From Mariprofundaceae bacterium (lineage in GTDB: Bacteria; Pseudomonadota; Zetaproteobacteria; Mariprofundales; Mariprofundaceae): 51,471 nt of DNA. The stretch covers positions 1-51,471 of the forward strand of contig WFOJ01000096.1 in NCBI GenBank assembly GCA_015488125.1. The letters run 5' to 3'. Both the position numbers and the translations under genes were made by a program. How positions within the stretch are numbered: the stretch's first letter is position 1; each line of letters begins with the position of its first letter. Below the pieces are notes generated by a model. It made no database searches. It was given only the letters and a program-made list of their open reading frames with translations, and had not been told where the DNA came from. Positions 25,227 through 34,016 of the stretch are shown here, piece by piece.

Positions 25227-26537
25227 CTACGCCTTAACAAGATTGGGCGCATCTTGACGATACACACCTCTGGAATCAACCACCAGCGATGCATGCTGAA
25301 GAATCATTGCATAATCAAAATCCTGATGGTTGGTGGCAATCACCACGGCATCATAGCTACGGATCACTTCATCACTCAGTGCCGTGCTGGCAAGATCAAA
25401 ATGATGCTCGCGCATTTTGGGAAAAACCGGCACATAAGGATCGCTGTAGGCAACCACAGCGCCTTTGGCACGAAGCAACTCCATAATTTCAACCGATGGC
25501 GATTCACGCATATCATCCACATTGGGCTTGTAAGCAATACCCAATACCAGAATATGGCTGCCATTGAGTGCTTTTTGTTGCCTGTTCAGACCATCCACCA
25601 ACTTGCCGACCACCCACTGGGGCATGGCCGTGTTGACTTCCCCGGCAAGCTCGATAAAGCGCGTGTTAAGGCCGTATTCCCGCGCTTTCCAGGTCAGATA
25701 AAACGGGTCAATCGGGATGCAATGCCCGCCAAGTCCGGGGCCGGGATAATAGGGCGTAAAGCCAAAAGGCTTGGTGGCAGCAGCCTGAATCACTTCGTGA
25801 ATATCCACGCCCATGCTGTCGGCGACGATTTTCATTTCGTTAACCAGGCCGATGTTGACAGCGCGGTGGATGTTTTCCAGCAGCTTGGTCATCTCCGCTG
25901 CACGTGTTGAACTTACAGGCACAACCTGATCAATCGCAGGACTGTAAAGCGCAATACCCACTTCAAGACAATCCGGCGTGTGACCCCCGCATACCTTGGG
26001 AATGGTGCGAGTGACAAAATCGGGATTACCCGGATCTTCCCGTTCAGGAGAATAGACAAGAAAAACATCCTTGCCAACTTTCAAGCCGGAAGATTCGATA
26101 CGCGGCAACAATTCTTCTTCAGTGGTGCCAGGATAAGTAGTGCTTTCCAGCGATAGTACCTGGCCGCTCCGCAAATAGGGCACCAGCGCATCGGTGGTAT
26201 TCGTGACGAATGCAAGATCAGGTTCCCGATATTTATTCAGCGGTGTGGGTACGCAAATAATCAATGCATCTGCTTTTGTTGCCTGCGAAAAATCCGTGGT
26301 CGCCTCAAAGCCACATTGCGTTACCGCATGTGTTATTGCCGACGATGAGATGTGCCGGATATAGCTTTTTCCCGCATTGAGCGCATGTACCTTGGACGGG
26401 TCGATATCAATCCCCAGCACCTTAAAGCCGACCTCGGCATAGCGCAACACCAGCGGCAGGCCCACATAACCCAAGCCAATAATGCCGATCACGGCTGTTT
26501 TTGTTTGAAATTTGTCCATTAACTGATCTTTGATCAC
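25227..26537 (-). CDS. wbpA: UDP-N-acetyl-D-glucosamine 6-dehydrogenase
   Basis: The first step of the pathway oxidises UDP-GlcNAc to UDP-GlcNAcA with NAD. The 436-residue protein has GIIGLGYVGLPLVLRYAEVG, LESTTYPGTTEEELLPR, YSPEREDPGN and the active-site cysteine in GPGLGGHCIPIDPFYLTWKA, all as in WbpA. I prefer the GTG at 26537 because AAGGA lies eight bases upstream and the resulting N-terminus aligns with WbpA. The ATG at 26519 is possible but has a weak ribosome-binding site. The GTG is two bases after the stop of a 13-codon upstream frame. It is the first structural gene of the polysaccharide operon. Confidence 0.94.
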   Translation of the reverse strand: MIKDQLMDKFQTKTAVIGIIGLGYVGLPLVLRYAEVGFKVLGIDIDPSKVHALNAGKSYIRHISSSAITHAVTQCGFEATTDFSQATKADALIICVPTPLNKYREPDLAFVTNTTDALVPYLRSGQVLSLESTTYPGTTEEELLPRIESSGLKVGKDVFLVYSPEREDPGNPDFVTRTIPKVCGGHTPDCLEVGIALYSPAIDQVVPVSSTRAAEMTKLLENIHRAVNIGLVNEMKIVADSMGVDIHEVIQAAATKPFGFTPYYPGPGLGGHCIPIDPFYLTWKAREYGLNTRFIELAGEVNTAMPQWVVGKLVDGLNRQQKALNGSHILVLGIAYKPNVDDMRESPSVEIMELLRAKGAVVAYSDPYVPVFPKMREHHFDLASTALSDEVIRSYDAVVIATNHQDFDYAMILQHASLVVDSRGVYRQDAPNLVKA

Positions 26538-26539
26538 AC

Positions 26540-26581
26540 TTATATTCCTTGTAGTGATTCGATGTGTTGTTGTAATAACAT
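26540..26581 (-). CDS. 13-codon upstream reading frame before wbpA
   Basis: The frame ATG TTA TTA CAA CAA ... GGA ATA TAA encodes MLLQQHIESLQGI. A strong ribosome-binding site, TAGGAGAG, ends eight bases before its ATG. Its TAA is two bases before the GTG of wbpA, so ribosomes ending here could restart on wbpA. A hairpin with ACCGTT and AACGGT arms lies just upstream of the ribosome-binding site (26594-26614). It may set the translation level of the operon or respond to some condition. The peptide has no recognisable function, and three glutamines and three leucines in 13 codons give only a weak hint of codon-dependent control. Confidence 0.4.
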   Translation of the reverse strand: MLLQQHIESLQGI

Positions 26582-27154
26582 CAGTTTCTCTCCTACCGTT
26601 AAACAAAGCAACGGTCGTCACGAAACAACCCAGCGACAACCATACGTAGCTTGCATACTGGCAGAGTCAATTCAAAAAGACAAAACGCCATCGTCACGCA
26701 CTTGTTGGTAACGAAAAAAATTGACCTCTATCTGTGCTTGGGTATTTTTCTGTGCGGACTCGTCAACCAATTGCCGCCTCATGCATTGAAAGGAACGCAT
26801 CCACCACACACCTTGTTTACAGCAAGGAAGAAAAAGCATTTTTTATGCTTACTGCGAAAATCCCACGTTTAAAACTATGTCATCCGTACTCACTGATGGC
26901 TATTGTTGTGCCATGCGCTGATCATCTCCGCACGGATGGCCGAATACTGCCGCAAATATTTCGCTGCGGCTACAATTGCCTGTTTTGAGTTTATATCAAC
27001 ACGATGCTACCATTTTTTCAGACCAAACGGGGCATACTCCGGTCACGCGACATTCAATCTGCTTGTTACCCAATATCTCCGATCATCAATAACCTGTCTT
27101 TACAGGCGTCAACTGAAACAACGATAGCGTGTATTTTTCACACAGCTTGTGTAA
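26582..27154 (-). promoter_or_regulatory. Long leader/promoter region of the polysaccharide operon
   Basis: A non-coding stretch of about 570 bp separates apaH from the wbpA upstream frame and should hold the operon promoter. On the minus strand I see three weak signals. TTGACG near 27110 is followed 15-17 bases later by TATTGATG. GGTAGCAT at 27004-27011 matches the core of the RfaH-recruiting ops element but not the full JUMPstart. A hairpin AAGCAT-AAAAA-ATGCTT followed by TTTC (26831-26850) looks like a small terminator inside the leader. None is strong alone. Frames on the plus strand here look random. Confidence 0.35.
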
Positions 27155-27985
27155 TCAGCAATGGCCATGACAAGCTACCGAGGTTAAATGAAACGGTTGC
27201 TGATCAATACGAGCCAGTGTCAGGCGACCACGCCAAACACAACCGGAATCCAATCCTAATACATGCGGATAATGTTGCACCAATCCCATGGCTGCCCAAT
27301 GACCAAAAATCACCCGAGAAACATCATCACGCCAACGAAGCTTAGCATGCAGATACCAGGGTTTATCCCCTGCTCTGTCGGACGTTGTGCGGTTTGCCCG
27401 CCAATTGAACACGCCATTTGCTGAACAAAACCGACTGCAGGTCAAGACGCCGAGTGAATATAATATGCGCTCGTTTTTATTCATTTTTTTCGGTTCAATT
27501 TCGGGAAAGCGACAATTCGCCCAGCGATAGCATGTGCTTTTCCAATCATCACGCTGCAAACATTTTTCAATATTTTTCGCTCGTTTTTTTGCTTTTTTCA
27601 ATGTCCAGTGCGGAGCCAGTCCGGCATGTACCATAGCGATGTTCAAGGTTTTATCGTAGTGAAGCAATGGTTGAAAACGTAACCAGTCAATCAGATATTC
27701 ACTGTCTTTAGCATTGACAACCTGTTCCAGTGTGTCACCCTGAACGTATCGACGAGCGCCGGCCACACGTTCCAACAAATGAATATCATGATTGCCAAGT
27801 ACGCACACGGCAGCATCACCAAGCGATACGAGATAACGCAGCACGGCCAATGAATCAGGGCCGCGATTCACCAGATCTCCGGTACACCACAGGTAATCAT
27901 GCGCAGGGTCAAAACCCACCTTGTCCAGTAACTTCCGCAGGGAGCGATAGCATCCCTGAATATCGCCAACAGCATACACAGCCAT
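27155..27985 (-). CDS. apaH: Bis(5'-nucleosyl)-tetraphosphatase, symmetrical
   Basis: This 276-residue metallophosphatase cleaves Ap4A to two ADP. The motifs run in order: YAVGDIQGCYRSLRKLL, WCTGDLVNRGPDSLAVLRY, VLGNHDIHLLE and MVHAGLAPHWTLK, the last with the catalytic histidine region, then IFGHWAAMG and GLDSGCVWRGRLT near the end. I start at the ATG at 27985, where GGAG lies nine bases upstream and the protein opens MAVYAVGD as in the family. A longer frame to 28069 is not conserved. It follows the exported protein gene at 28035 by 49 bp in the same direction, so the two could be cotranscribed. Confidence 0.95.
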   Translation of the reverse strand: MAVYAVGDIQGCYRSLRKLLDKVGFDPAHDYLWCTGDLVNRGPDSLAVLRYLVSLGDAAVCVLGNHDIHLLERVAGARRYVQGDTLEQVVNAKDSEYLIDWLRFQPLLHYDKTLNIAMVHAGLAPHWTLKKAKKRAKNIEKCLQRDDWKSTCYRWANCRFPEIEPKKMNKNERILYSLGVLTCSRFCSANGVFNWRANRTTSDRAGDKPWYLHAKLRWRDDVSRVIFGHWAAMGLVQHYPHVLGLDSGCVWRGRLTLARIDQQPFHLTSVACHGHC

Positions 27986-28034
27986 TATGTTACACTCCAG
28001 ATGTACATCGTACCACACAATTTTGTTTGCGCGA

Positions 28035-29018
28035 TCATTTTTTACCAGGGGATTTTTTGTAAATATCACTGAAACTCACATTCATACCACCGCATCGCTG
28101 GTTATCAGCAACCATCAGATAATTATTTAGCAGTCGTATCTTCACCTTGCAGTCTTCAGTCATATTCTGGTCAACTGTCAACCTGTCCCCTTGAATGCGT
28201 CCTGTGGTGGAAAAATAACCATCGTGAACCACACCGTTGGCGCCTTCCCAGATAGCTGTACCCTCCACATGAACCAGGCCGTCCTTGTGATATTCGATAG
28301 TGATCTCAGCATCAGTGTGATCGCCAATCCAAGTGCCTGACCAGTCATCGTTTTTCGGCATTATTGATGATTGAAGACGAATATGTTCCATATCCATCCA
28401 GCCAACCAACCCTCCCCGTCGGCTCGGATACCAGACACATGCCCAACCGTCTTCTATTTTGCCGACAATCAACTGATCACCGGGAATCAGATAGGCTTTC
28501 CGTTTGCAACTGGTTCGATAAGGGCAATGCTTGCCATCATCATAAAAATAGCTGCGCCATCCCTTTTTACCGATGATTTTTCCCCATGTTGCCTGTTTTT
28601 GCATCGTCGGAAAATAATCCCCAAGACACTGATAAGGCACGATGTGGGAAGTGCATGTATCCGGTATATCCACAGATTGCACACGCAATTCACTAATACG
28701 AATCAAACCATCATAATTTACGGCAAAATCATCCACCTTCTCATTCAGCAAGTGACCACGAAACTCGATATAAACCGGTTCATAAGGTGAAGTAGTGGGG
28801 TGTTGTCTGTAAAAATTTGTTAATTGATTGTGAATGCTTGGTTGTGTGCTGATCCAATAGCTGTTATCGCTTGTACACGGTCTGAATATATCGGCATCAT
28901 TCCCCCACACATATGTCCCCTTATATACTTTGTCACAATCCAATGCGATAGTGGTCGCAGGTATAATCAAAACAAGGGTGATTACGCCGATACTGAGAAC
29001 ATGTTTCATGATTTTCAC
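28035..29018 (-). CDS. Exported protein of unknown function, possible SH3-like segment
   Basis: I do not recognise this 327-residue protein. A Sec signal peptide is clear (MKHVLSIGVITLVLIIPATTIA, cleavage near the ALD). The mature part has six or more cysteines (DCDKVYKG, FRPCTSD, DTCTSH, PYQCLG, HCPYRTSCKR), so disulfides are likely in the periplasm. GDQLIVGKIEDGWACVWYPS followed by GGLVGWMDMEHI resembles a bacterial SH3 domain (about residues 195-230). The C-terminal third, with SGTWIGDHTDAEITIEY and GRIQGDRLTVDQNM, looks like a beta-barrel, as in lipocalin-like proteins. The start is GTG at 29018 because AGGAG lies seven bases upstream; an ATG at 29009 is the alternative. Confidence 0.7.
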   Translation of the reverse strand: MKIMKHVLSIGVITLVLIIPATTIALDCDKVYKGTYVWGNDADIFRPCTSDNSYWISTQPSIHNQLTNFYRQHPTTSPYEPVYIEFRGHLLNEKVDDFAVNYDGLIRISELRVQSVDIPDTCTSHIVPYQCLGDYFPTMQKQATWGKIIGKKGWRSYFYDDGKHCPYRTSCKRKAYLIPGDQLIVGKIEDGWACVWYPSRRGGLVGWMDMEHIRLQSSIMPKNDDWSGTWIGDHTDAEITIEYHKDGLVHVEGTAIWEGANGVVHDGYFSTTGRIQGDRLTVDQNMTEDCKVKIRLLNNYLMVADNQRCGGMNVSFSDIYKKSPGKK

Positions 29019-29199
29019 GAACAATCTCCTGTCACGATGTTTTCCGCCATGATATTTCAGGGCGAGAGTCTTGTTGATAGCAAAAGAATGAGCAATGAAT
29101 TTACGTTTTTTCCCGAAACCCCTTGCACCCAAAAGGAAGAAATATCGTGTGCCTTGATTCCCTGGCGTTGCGTGAGGATGCGCCCCCGCTATGCTTCGC

Positions 29200-29479
29200 C
29201 GCGCTTTGAGGTGCCTGATGGCTGAATGGCCAAAAGGTTAAACGGGAAGTCCGGTGCGTTTGTTGGCGAACAAATCCGGCGCAGCCCCCGCTACTGTAAG
29301 CCTGACAATGTTATTGGCGATCTGTTCACTGGCCCGTTTCCACCTGCAACGTTGAAAAGCTCCTTTCACCTTGCAGGGCAACAAAGGCATATGGACAGAC
29401 AGATTTGCAACCACTGGGAAACCGGGAAGGGATCAATAACAGCGGATGAAGGTAAGCCAGGAGACCGACCCAAAGCGCG
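29200..29479 (+). ncRNA. Cobalamin (B12) riboswitch
   Basis: The leader of btuB contains the AdoCbl/cobalamin riboswitch core. In order it reads GGTGCCTGATGGC, ACGGGAAGTCCGGTGCG, then AATCCGGCGCAGCCCCCGCTACTGTAAGCC (the B12 box lies in this last part, 29272-29301). Next come CCACTGGGAAACCGGGAAGG and GATGAAGGTAAGCCAGGAGACC. The closing P1 helix is formed by CGCGCTTTG (29200-29208) and CAAAGCGCG (29471-29479), perfectly paired. Cobalamin binding should turn off the btuB-tonB-btuFCD genes downstream. About 150 bp of expression platform lies before the btuB ATG, including a small AACCTGCGGGTT hairpin; I cannot tell transcriptional from translational control. Confidence 0.95.
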
Positions 29480-29630
29480 AAACCTGCGGGTTTCAAACGG
29501 ATGAGTCTCGGTGGGAGGCTGGCCGCATGTGTTTTCTGCAATAGTTCATATTTGCGCGAGCAGCCATGCCGCTGGTTCCCCTGAACTTGTCCTCACAACG
29601 CATTGCACGGTGGGTGCAGGACAGGATAGT

Positions 29631-31466
29631 ATGAAACGCAATATCTTCGTTGCTCTGGCAACAACATTATTCACAACGCCACTACAAGCATCAGAACAAT
29701 TACCTGAAATGGTCATCACGGCTGACAGAATTGCTCAGGATGAGGCCACAATCAGTGCCGATACCAGCGTCATCACCCGGCAGGAGATCGAACAATCCCA
29801 GGCCGCATCAGTGGCGGATGTGCTGCGCGCTCAGGCGGGCATCCATGTGGTGTCATCTGGTGGCGCCGGCAAAGCCACTTCGGTTTTTTTACGGGGTGGC
29901 AACAGCGGCCATACACTGGTATTGATTGATGGCGTGCGCGTTGGCTCAGCAACGCTGGGCAGTTTTGACTGGGCCAACCTTTCAACAGCCGGTATTGAAC
30001 GCATTGAAATTGTACGCGGTGCGCAATCATCCTTGTATGGCGCTGATGCCATGGCTGGCGTGATTCAGATTTTCACCCGAAAAGCGACCGACAGCACAAA
30101 GGTTCATGTGTCGGGAGAAGCTGGCGCTTACGGCACATCTTCCGGTCGCATGAGCATTACAGGAAAAACGGATGCACATATCGGCTATGCCCTGACGGTT
30201 GACGGGTTGCGTACAGACAGTGTGTCTGCTGCGGCCAGTGGTAAGGAAGCAGACCCGTATCGTCAGGCCACCCTTTCCGGACGGCTTACATTACCTGTGG
30301 GCGATGGTGAACTGGAGTTAATAACTCGCAATGTCGATGGCAGGACCAGCCTGGACGGGCTGGGACTGACTGGCCCGGTGGATACACTGAACTACAGCAG
30401 CAACACCAAACAAACCGTGAACAGCATCAAACTGACCTACCCGTTCAATGATACATTTGAAAGCAGCTTGCAACTTTCACGATCAAGCGATGAAGTGATT
30501 GGCCGCGATCCCGCAAGCAGCTTTCATAACTCGGACTTTCGCACGCGCATTGATCAGTTGACATGGAATAATCACATGGATTTTGACCAGCTGTCGTTAC
30601 TGGCAGGTGTGGATGCATATCGCAGCCAGGGCAACAGTGGCAGTGCCGGACTGAATAACAGCATCGCACAAACAGCAGCCTTTGCTGCCTTGGCATGGAA
30701 CACGGACTGGGCAGACATCAATGCTTCATTACGCTACGATCAAAACTCGGTGACCATCAACAAAACCACCTACAAGGCAGGGGTTGCCTTGCATCCATTG
30801 GATTCACTGAAAATATCCGCTAATTATGGTACGGGATTCAAGGCGCCGTCGTTGAATGATCTGTATTTTCCAGCCTCTGCCTTCAGTGCAGGCAATGCCC
30901 ACCTGAAGCCGGAAAGCAGCAAGGGCTGGGATGTCGGCCTGTCCTGGCAGCTGGATCAGGCATCGATCAAAAGCGGATTATCTCTCACATGGTTTGATCA
31001 GACCTATCGGAATCTGATCGTCTGGCAGGCTTCTCCAACATTCTTCTACAGCCCCGCCAATATTGGCAGAGCGCGCACGCAAGGCATGGAAATCTCCGCC
31101 AACGCATCGTATCAGCATGTTTACCTTCGGGCCAACTGGACGTACCTGAAGGCGCAAGACAGTACGACCAACACCATGCTTCCACGGCGAGCCAAAGAAT
31201 CCGGCAATGTCATCATGGGGACGGAACTTGCAGGTTTGCATGCCGAACTGGCCTGGCGTGTCACAGGTCCCCGTTTTTCCGCAACAGGGAATAAAAAGTA
31301 TATGAAAGGCTATCAGACCACCAGCGTTCGGGTGCATTATACCATCAATGAACGCTGGCAGTTGCATGCACGGGTTGATAACGCAGGCAACAGCAAATAT
31401 GAGGAGGTCGCCGGTTATGGTGTGCCGGGACGAGCCTGGTATGCTGGTTTAAGCACTGACTTTTAA
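29631..31466 (+). CDS. btuB: TonB-dependent vitamin B12 outer-membrane receptor
   Basis: The 611-residue protein has a signal peptide (MKRNIFVALATTLFTTPLQA), then a TonB box-like EMVITADRI. The plug domain reads SVADVLRAQAGIHVVSSGG, SVFLRGGNSGHTLVLIDGVR and IERIEIVRGAQSSLYGADAM. The barrel contains FKAPSLNDLYFP and KPESSKGWDVGL and ends in GRAWYAGLSTDF with a C-terminal Phe, as expected for an outer-membrane beta-barrel. It imports cobalamin across the outer membrane, powered by TonB. The riboswitch upstream supports the substrate directly. The ATG at 29631 has AGGA five bases before it. Confidence 0.94.
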   Translation: MKRNIFVALATTLFTTPLQASEQLPEMVITADRIAQDEATISADTSVITRQEIEQSQAASVADVLRAQAGIHVVSSGGAGKATSVFLRGGNSGHTLVLIDGVRVGSATLGSFDWANLSTAGIERIEIVRGAQSSLYGADAMAGVIQIFTRKATDSTKVHVSGEAGAYGTSSGRMSITGKTDAHIGYALTVDGLRTDSVSAAASGKEADPYRQATLSGRLTLPVGDGELELITRNVDGRTSLDGLGLTGPVDTLNYSSNTKQTVNSIKLTYPFNDTFESSLQLSRSSDEVIGRDPASSFHNSDFRTRIDQLTWNNHMDFDQLSLLAGVDAYRSQGNSGSAGLNNSIAQTAAFAALAWNTDWADINASLRYDQNSVTINKTTYKAGVALHPLDSLKISANYGTGFKAPSLNDLYFPASAFSAGNAHLKPESSKGWDVGLSWQLDQASIKSGLSLTWFDQTYRNLIVWQASPTFFYSPANIGRARTQGMEISANASYQHVYLRANWTYLKAQDSTTNTMLPRRAKESGNVIMGTELAGLHAELAWRVTGPRFSATGNKKYMKGYQTTSVRVHYTINERWQLHARVDNAGNSKYEEVAGYGVPGRAWYAGLSTDF

Positions 31467-31537
31467 TACGAGCCAGGAAACTTCGCGCACAAGGTCAACA
31501 AAGCCCGTCCATATTGATGTTTGAGCAGGGGGTCCGC

Positions 31538-32254
31538 ATGCGCATGGCAGTCGCAATCATGGTGGCTGTCATGCTGCATGCGCTTATACTTGTCACGCCC
31601 ATTCCAACAGGCACCATACCGCCATCATTACACAAGCAACCATTGCAAATCAGCCTGGTCACAGCACCCGATCCGGCTCCATCTGCAACAACGCTTGCTC
31701 ATAAACGCATGCCACAACATCCACCCGCACACACAACAGCAGATATGCAGAAGAAGCCCCGGAAAAACACCAGCCACCCCGCCATCGTGCCCCGAAACAC
31801 GCCGACTCCGATGGTTCAGCCTCGTCAAAGCGGGAACAATACTCCTGCATTCAATCAACGCCAACGCATACGCCCCGTGGTGCACACCCCCGCAGCATTG
31901 CATCAACATTCCCCGGCAGAAAAAACAAGGCCGCTTGCAGGCAGGCAACAACATGAACCAATTCAAAAACAATATGATCACCAGTCAGCCGACGGCGTGC
32001 CTGTGCCAGAAGACATTCAGGCACATCTTCTGATGCATGTATCCTACCCCAGACAGGCAAGACGACATGGCTGGCAAGGCAAGGTAACATTACAATTTGA
32101 TGTACAACAACACATGATCCGGCATGTCACCGTATTGACTTCAAGTGGCTACCCTGTGTTGGACCGCGCTGCATACCGTGCTTTAAGCCACACGCCGCAT
32201 ATCGCGCTGGCTGATGGTGTTTACCGCGTGCCTGTTGTCTTTCGCCTGCAATGA
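31538..32254 (+). CDS. tonB: TonB-family energy transducer
   Basis: This protein of about 238 residues has one N-terminal membrane helix (MAVAIMVAVMLHALILVTPI), then a Pro/His/Thr-rich periplasmic spacer (about 50-150). The C-terminal TonB domain carries the YP motif, LMHVSYPRQARRHGWQGKVT, and SSGYPVLDRAAYRALSHTPH. It should connect the proton motive force to BtuB. No ExbB/ExbD genes lie nearby, so these must be supplied from elsewhere. I start at the ATG at 31538 with AGGGGG upstream; earlier ATG/TTG codons at 31514-31517 are alternatives. It overlaps btuF by 4 bp. Confidence 0.88.
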   Translation: MRMAVAIMVAVMLHALILVTPIPTGTIPPSLHKQPLQISLVTAPDPAPSATTLAHKRMPQHPPAHTTADMQKKPRKNTSHPAIVPRNTPTPMVQPRQSGNNTPAFNQRQRIRPVVHTPAALHQHSPAEKTRPLAGRQQHEPIQKQYDHQSADGVPVPEDIQAHLLMHVSYPRQARRHGWQGKVTLQFDVQQHMIRHVTVLTSSGYPVLDRAAYRALSHTPHIALADGVYRVPVVFRLQ

Positions 32255-33072
32255 TGAATCTGCCTCGCCGGATCATCCTGGCGCTTTTGTGGCTGTGCAT
32301 GCTGCTGCCAGGTGTGAGCCATGCAGAACACTACAGCCGCATTCTGGCATTAAGTCCCCATGTGTGTGAAATGCTTTATGCCATTGGTGCCGCTTCCCGG
32401 GTCGTTGGAGCGGTGTCCTATTGCGATTATCCCGCCGATGCACGCGCCCTGCCGCGTGTCGGCAGTTACAAGGGTATTCGTGTTGAAGCTGCGCTTCGCC
32501 TGAAGCCTGACCTGGCTATTGCCAGCAGCGAGCATGTAAAAGGCCTGATGCAATTAAAAAAAGCGGGGGTGAACATCGTGATTTCCAACCCCCGGCGTTT
32601 TGAGGATATTTTTCATGATATGCTGACCCTGGGGGCATTGACCGGACACCAGCAGGAAGCGGCAACACTGGTGCGCCAACAGCGAAAACGCCTGAATCGT
32701 ATTCGTCAACATGCCAGTTCACAACGCCGTGTTTTTTATGAATTATGGCCTGATCCATTGCTGACTGTGGGCAAATCAGGCTTCATCAATACATTGATCA
32801 GCGAAGCAGGTGGTCATAATGTGTTTGCGCATATCCCGCTGGAAACCCCGCGCGTCAATATTGAAGCTGTTATCAAGGCCCGGCCTGATGTGATCATTAT
32901 CCCACGTGAAAAAAGAAACATACAGCAACGGCAACGGTTCTGGAACAAGTGGCTGGGCAAACAACATGTACATATTGCCGGTGTTGACCCGGATTTGCTG
33001 CACCGCCCCGGCCCTCGCCTGATCGACGGACTTGAAATCTTGCAGCGCATACTCAATCAGCCACAACCATGA
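32251..33072 (+). CDS. btuF: Periplasmic cobalamin-binding protein
   Basis: The 273-residue protein has a signal peptide (MMNLPRRIILALLWLCMLLP, cleavage near SHA) and a class III substrate-binding fold: RILALSPHVCEMLYAIGAAS, VVGAVSYCDYPADARALPRV, GSYKGIRVEAALRLKPDLAI and the INTLISEAGGHNVFAHI segment. These match BtuF. It binds cobalamin in the periplasm and delivers it to BtuCD. The gene overlaps both neighbours (tonB and btuC) by 4 bp. Heme or siderophore binding is less likely, given the riboswitch and BtuB. Confidence 0.9.
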   Translation: MMNLPRRIILALLWLCMLLPGVSHAEHYSRILALSPHVCEMLYAIGAASRVVGAVSYCDYPADARALPRVGSYKGIRVEAALRLKPDLAIASSEHVKGLMQLKKAGVNIVISNPRRFEDIFHDMLTLGALTGHQQEAATLVRQQRKRLNRIRQHASSQRRVFYELWPDPLLTVGKSGFINTLISEAGGHNVFAHIPLETPRVNIEAVIKARPDVIIIPREKRNIQQRQRFWNKWLGKQHVHIAGVDPDLLHRPGPRLIDGLEILQRILNQPQP

Positions 33073-34016
33073 CACAACACAGAGCGCTGCTTGTGTGGGC
33101 CATCGTACTGGCAGTTTCCGCCGGATTTTTTCTATTATGCCTTGCCATGGGCGAACAGTGGATCAATCCGTTGCATGCCAGTGGGCAGGATGCCATGATT
33201 TTGTGGGAGCTTCGTCTGCCGCGTTTGCTCACAGCTTTTGCCGTAGGTGGCCTGCTGGCGCTGGCAGGCGCCTGGTTTCAGGTGTTGCTGGGCAATCCAC
33301 TGGCGGAACCTTATGTGTTAGGAGTGGCCGGCAGTGCATCAGCAGGGGCTGTGGCTGCACTGATGTGGTTGCCCGATACAACATGGGTGATGTCGGCAGG
33401 GGCATTTGTCGGCGCCTGGCTGGGCATTGTCTGTGTGATGTTTTTTGCTCGTTCAGGCCCGGACAAGATGCTCCTCGCTGGCGTGGTGCTGGCAGCCTTC
33501 TGGTCGGCAATGCTGGGACTGTTGCTGGCCCTCTTGCCAGAGCAAACCCTGTTTCGTGCTTTTTCATGGATGATGGGGGATGTCTCCGGCTCGGATATAC
33601 CTGTTCCACTGCTCCTGGCCATATGGGGCGGCGCTTTGCTGTGTGGTTGCCTGCTGTCACGCTCACTGGACATATTATTGCTGGGGGAACGGCATGCGGA
33701 AGCACTCGGTATTGATGTGCAACGCTTGCGCCAACAACTGTTGTTTCTTGCCTCGACCGTGACCGCCCTGGCCGTAACTGCGGCGGGCACGATTGGTTTT
33801 GTCGGTTTGGTGGTTCCCCATTTTATGCGTCTGCTGCTGGGTTCCTTGCATCACAGGGTGCTTCCCGCTGCTGCCATGGGCGGTGGCATATTGTTAATGC
33901 TGGCTGATACCATCGCCCGAACCATGATTGCGCCTGCGGAATTGCCTGTGGGTATTTTAACCGCCATCATCGGTGTGCCCGTGTTTTTGTTCCTGTTGTT
34001 ACGGCGGCGTTCATGA
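33069..34016 (+). CDS. btuC: Cobalamin ABC transporter permease, FecCD family
   Basis: The 315-residue inner-membrane permease has about nine or ten hydrophobic helices. Family signatures are ILWELRLPRLLTAFAVGGLL, GNPLAEPYVLGVAGSASAGA (the Gly-rich FecCD segment) and the GTIGFVGLVVPHFMRLLLGS loop that contacts the ATPase. It forms the transport channel with BtuD for B12 import. The ATG overlaps the btuF stop as ATGA. Confidence 0.93.
   Translation: MTQHRALLVWAIVLAVSAGFFLLCLAMGEQWINPLHASGQDAMILWELRLPRLLTAFAVGGLLALAGAWFQVLLGNPLAEPYVLGVAGSASAGAVAALMWLPDTTWVMSAGAFVGAWLGIVCVMFFARSGPDKMLLAGVVLAAFWSAMLGLLLALLPEQTLFRAFSWMMGDVSGSDIPVPLLLAIWGGALLCGCLLSRSLDILLLGERHAEALGIDVQRLRQQLLFLASTVTALAVTAAGTIGFVGLVVPHFMRLLLGSLHHRVLPAAAMGGGILLMLADTIARTMIAPAELPVGILTAIIGVPVFLFLLLRRRS

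Noticed and set aside
24654..25910. 418-codon plus-strand frame
   Set aside because: Antisense of wbpB and wbpA; histidine- and arginine-rich shadow translation with no recognisable domain.
27004..27011. JUMPstart/ops element
   Set aside because: Only the core GGTAGC is present; the rest of the consensus is missing. Kept as a weak regulatory hint, not as a named site.
26651..27345. Several 70-110 codon frames on the plus strand in the wbpA leader
   Set aside because: They overlap each other and apaH, have low-complexity, basic translations and no initiation signals.
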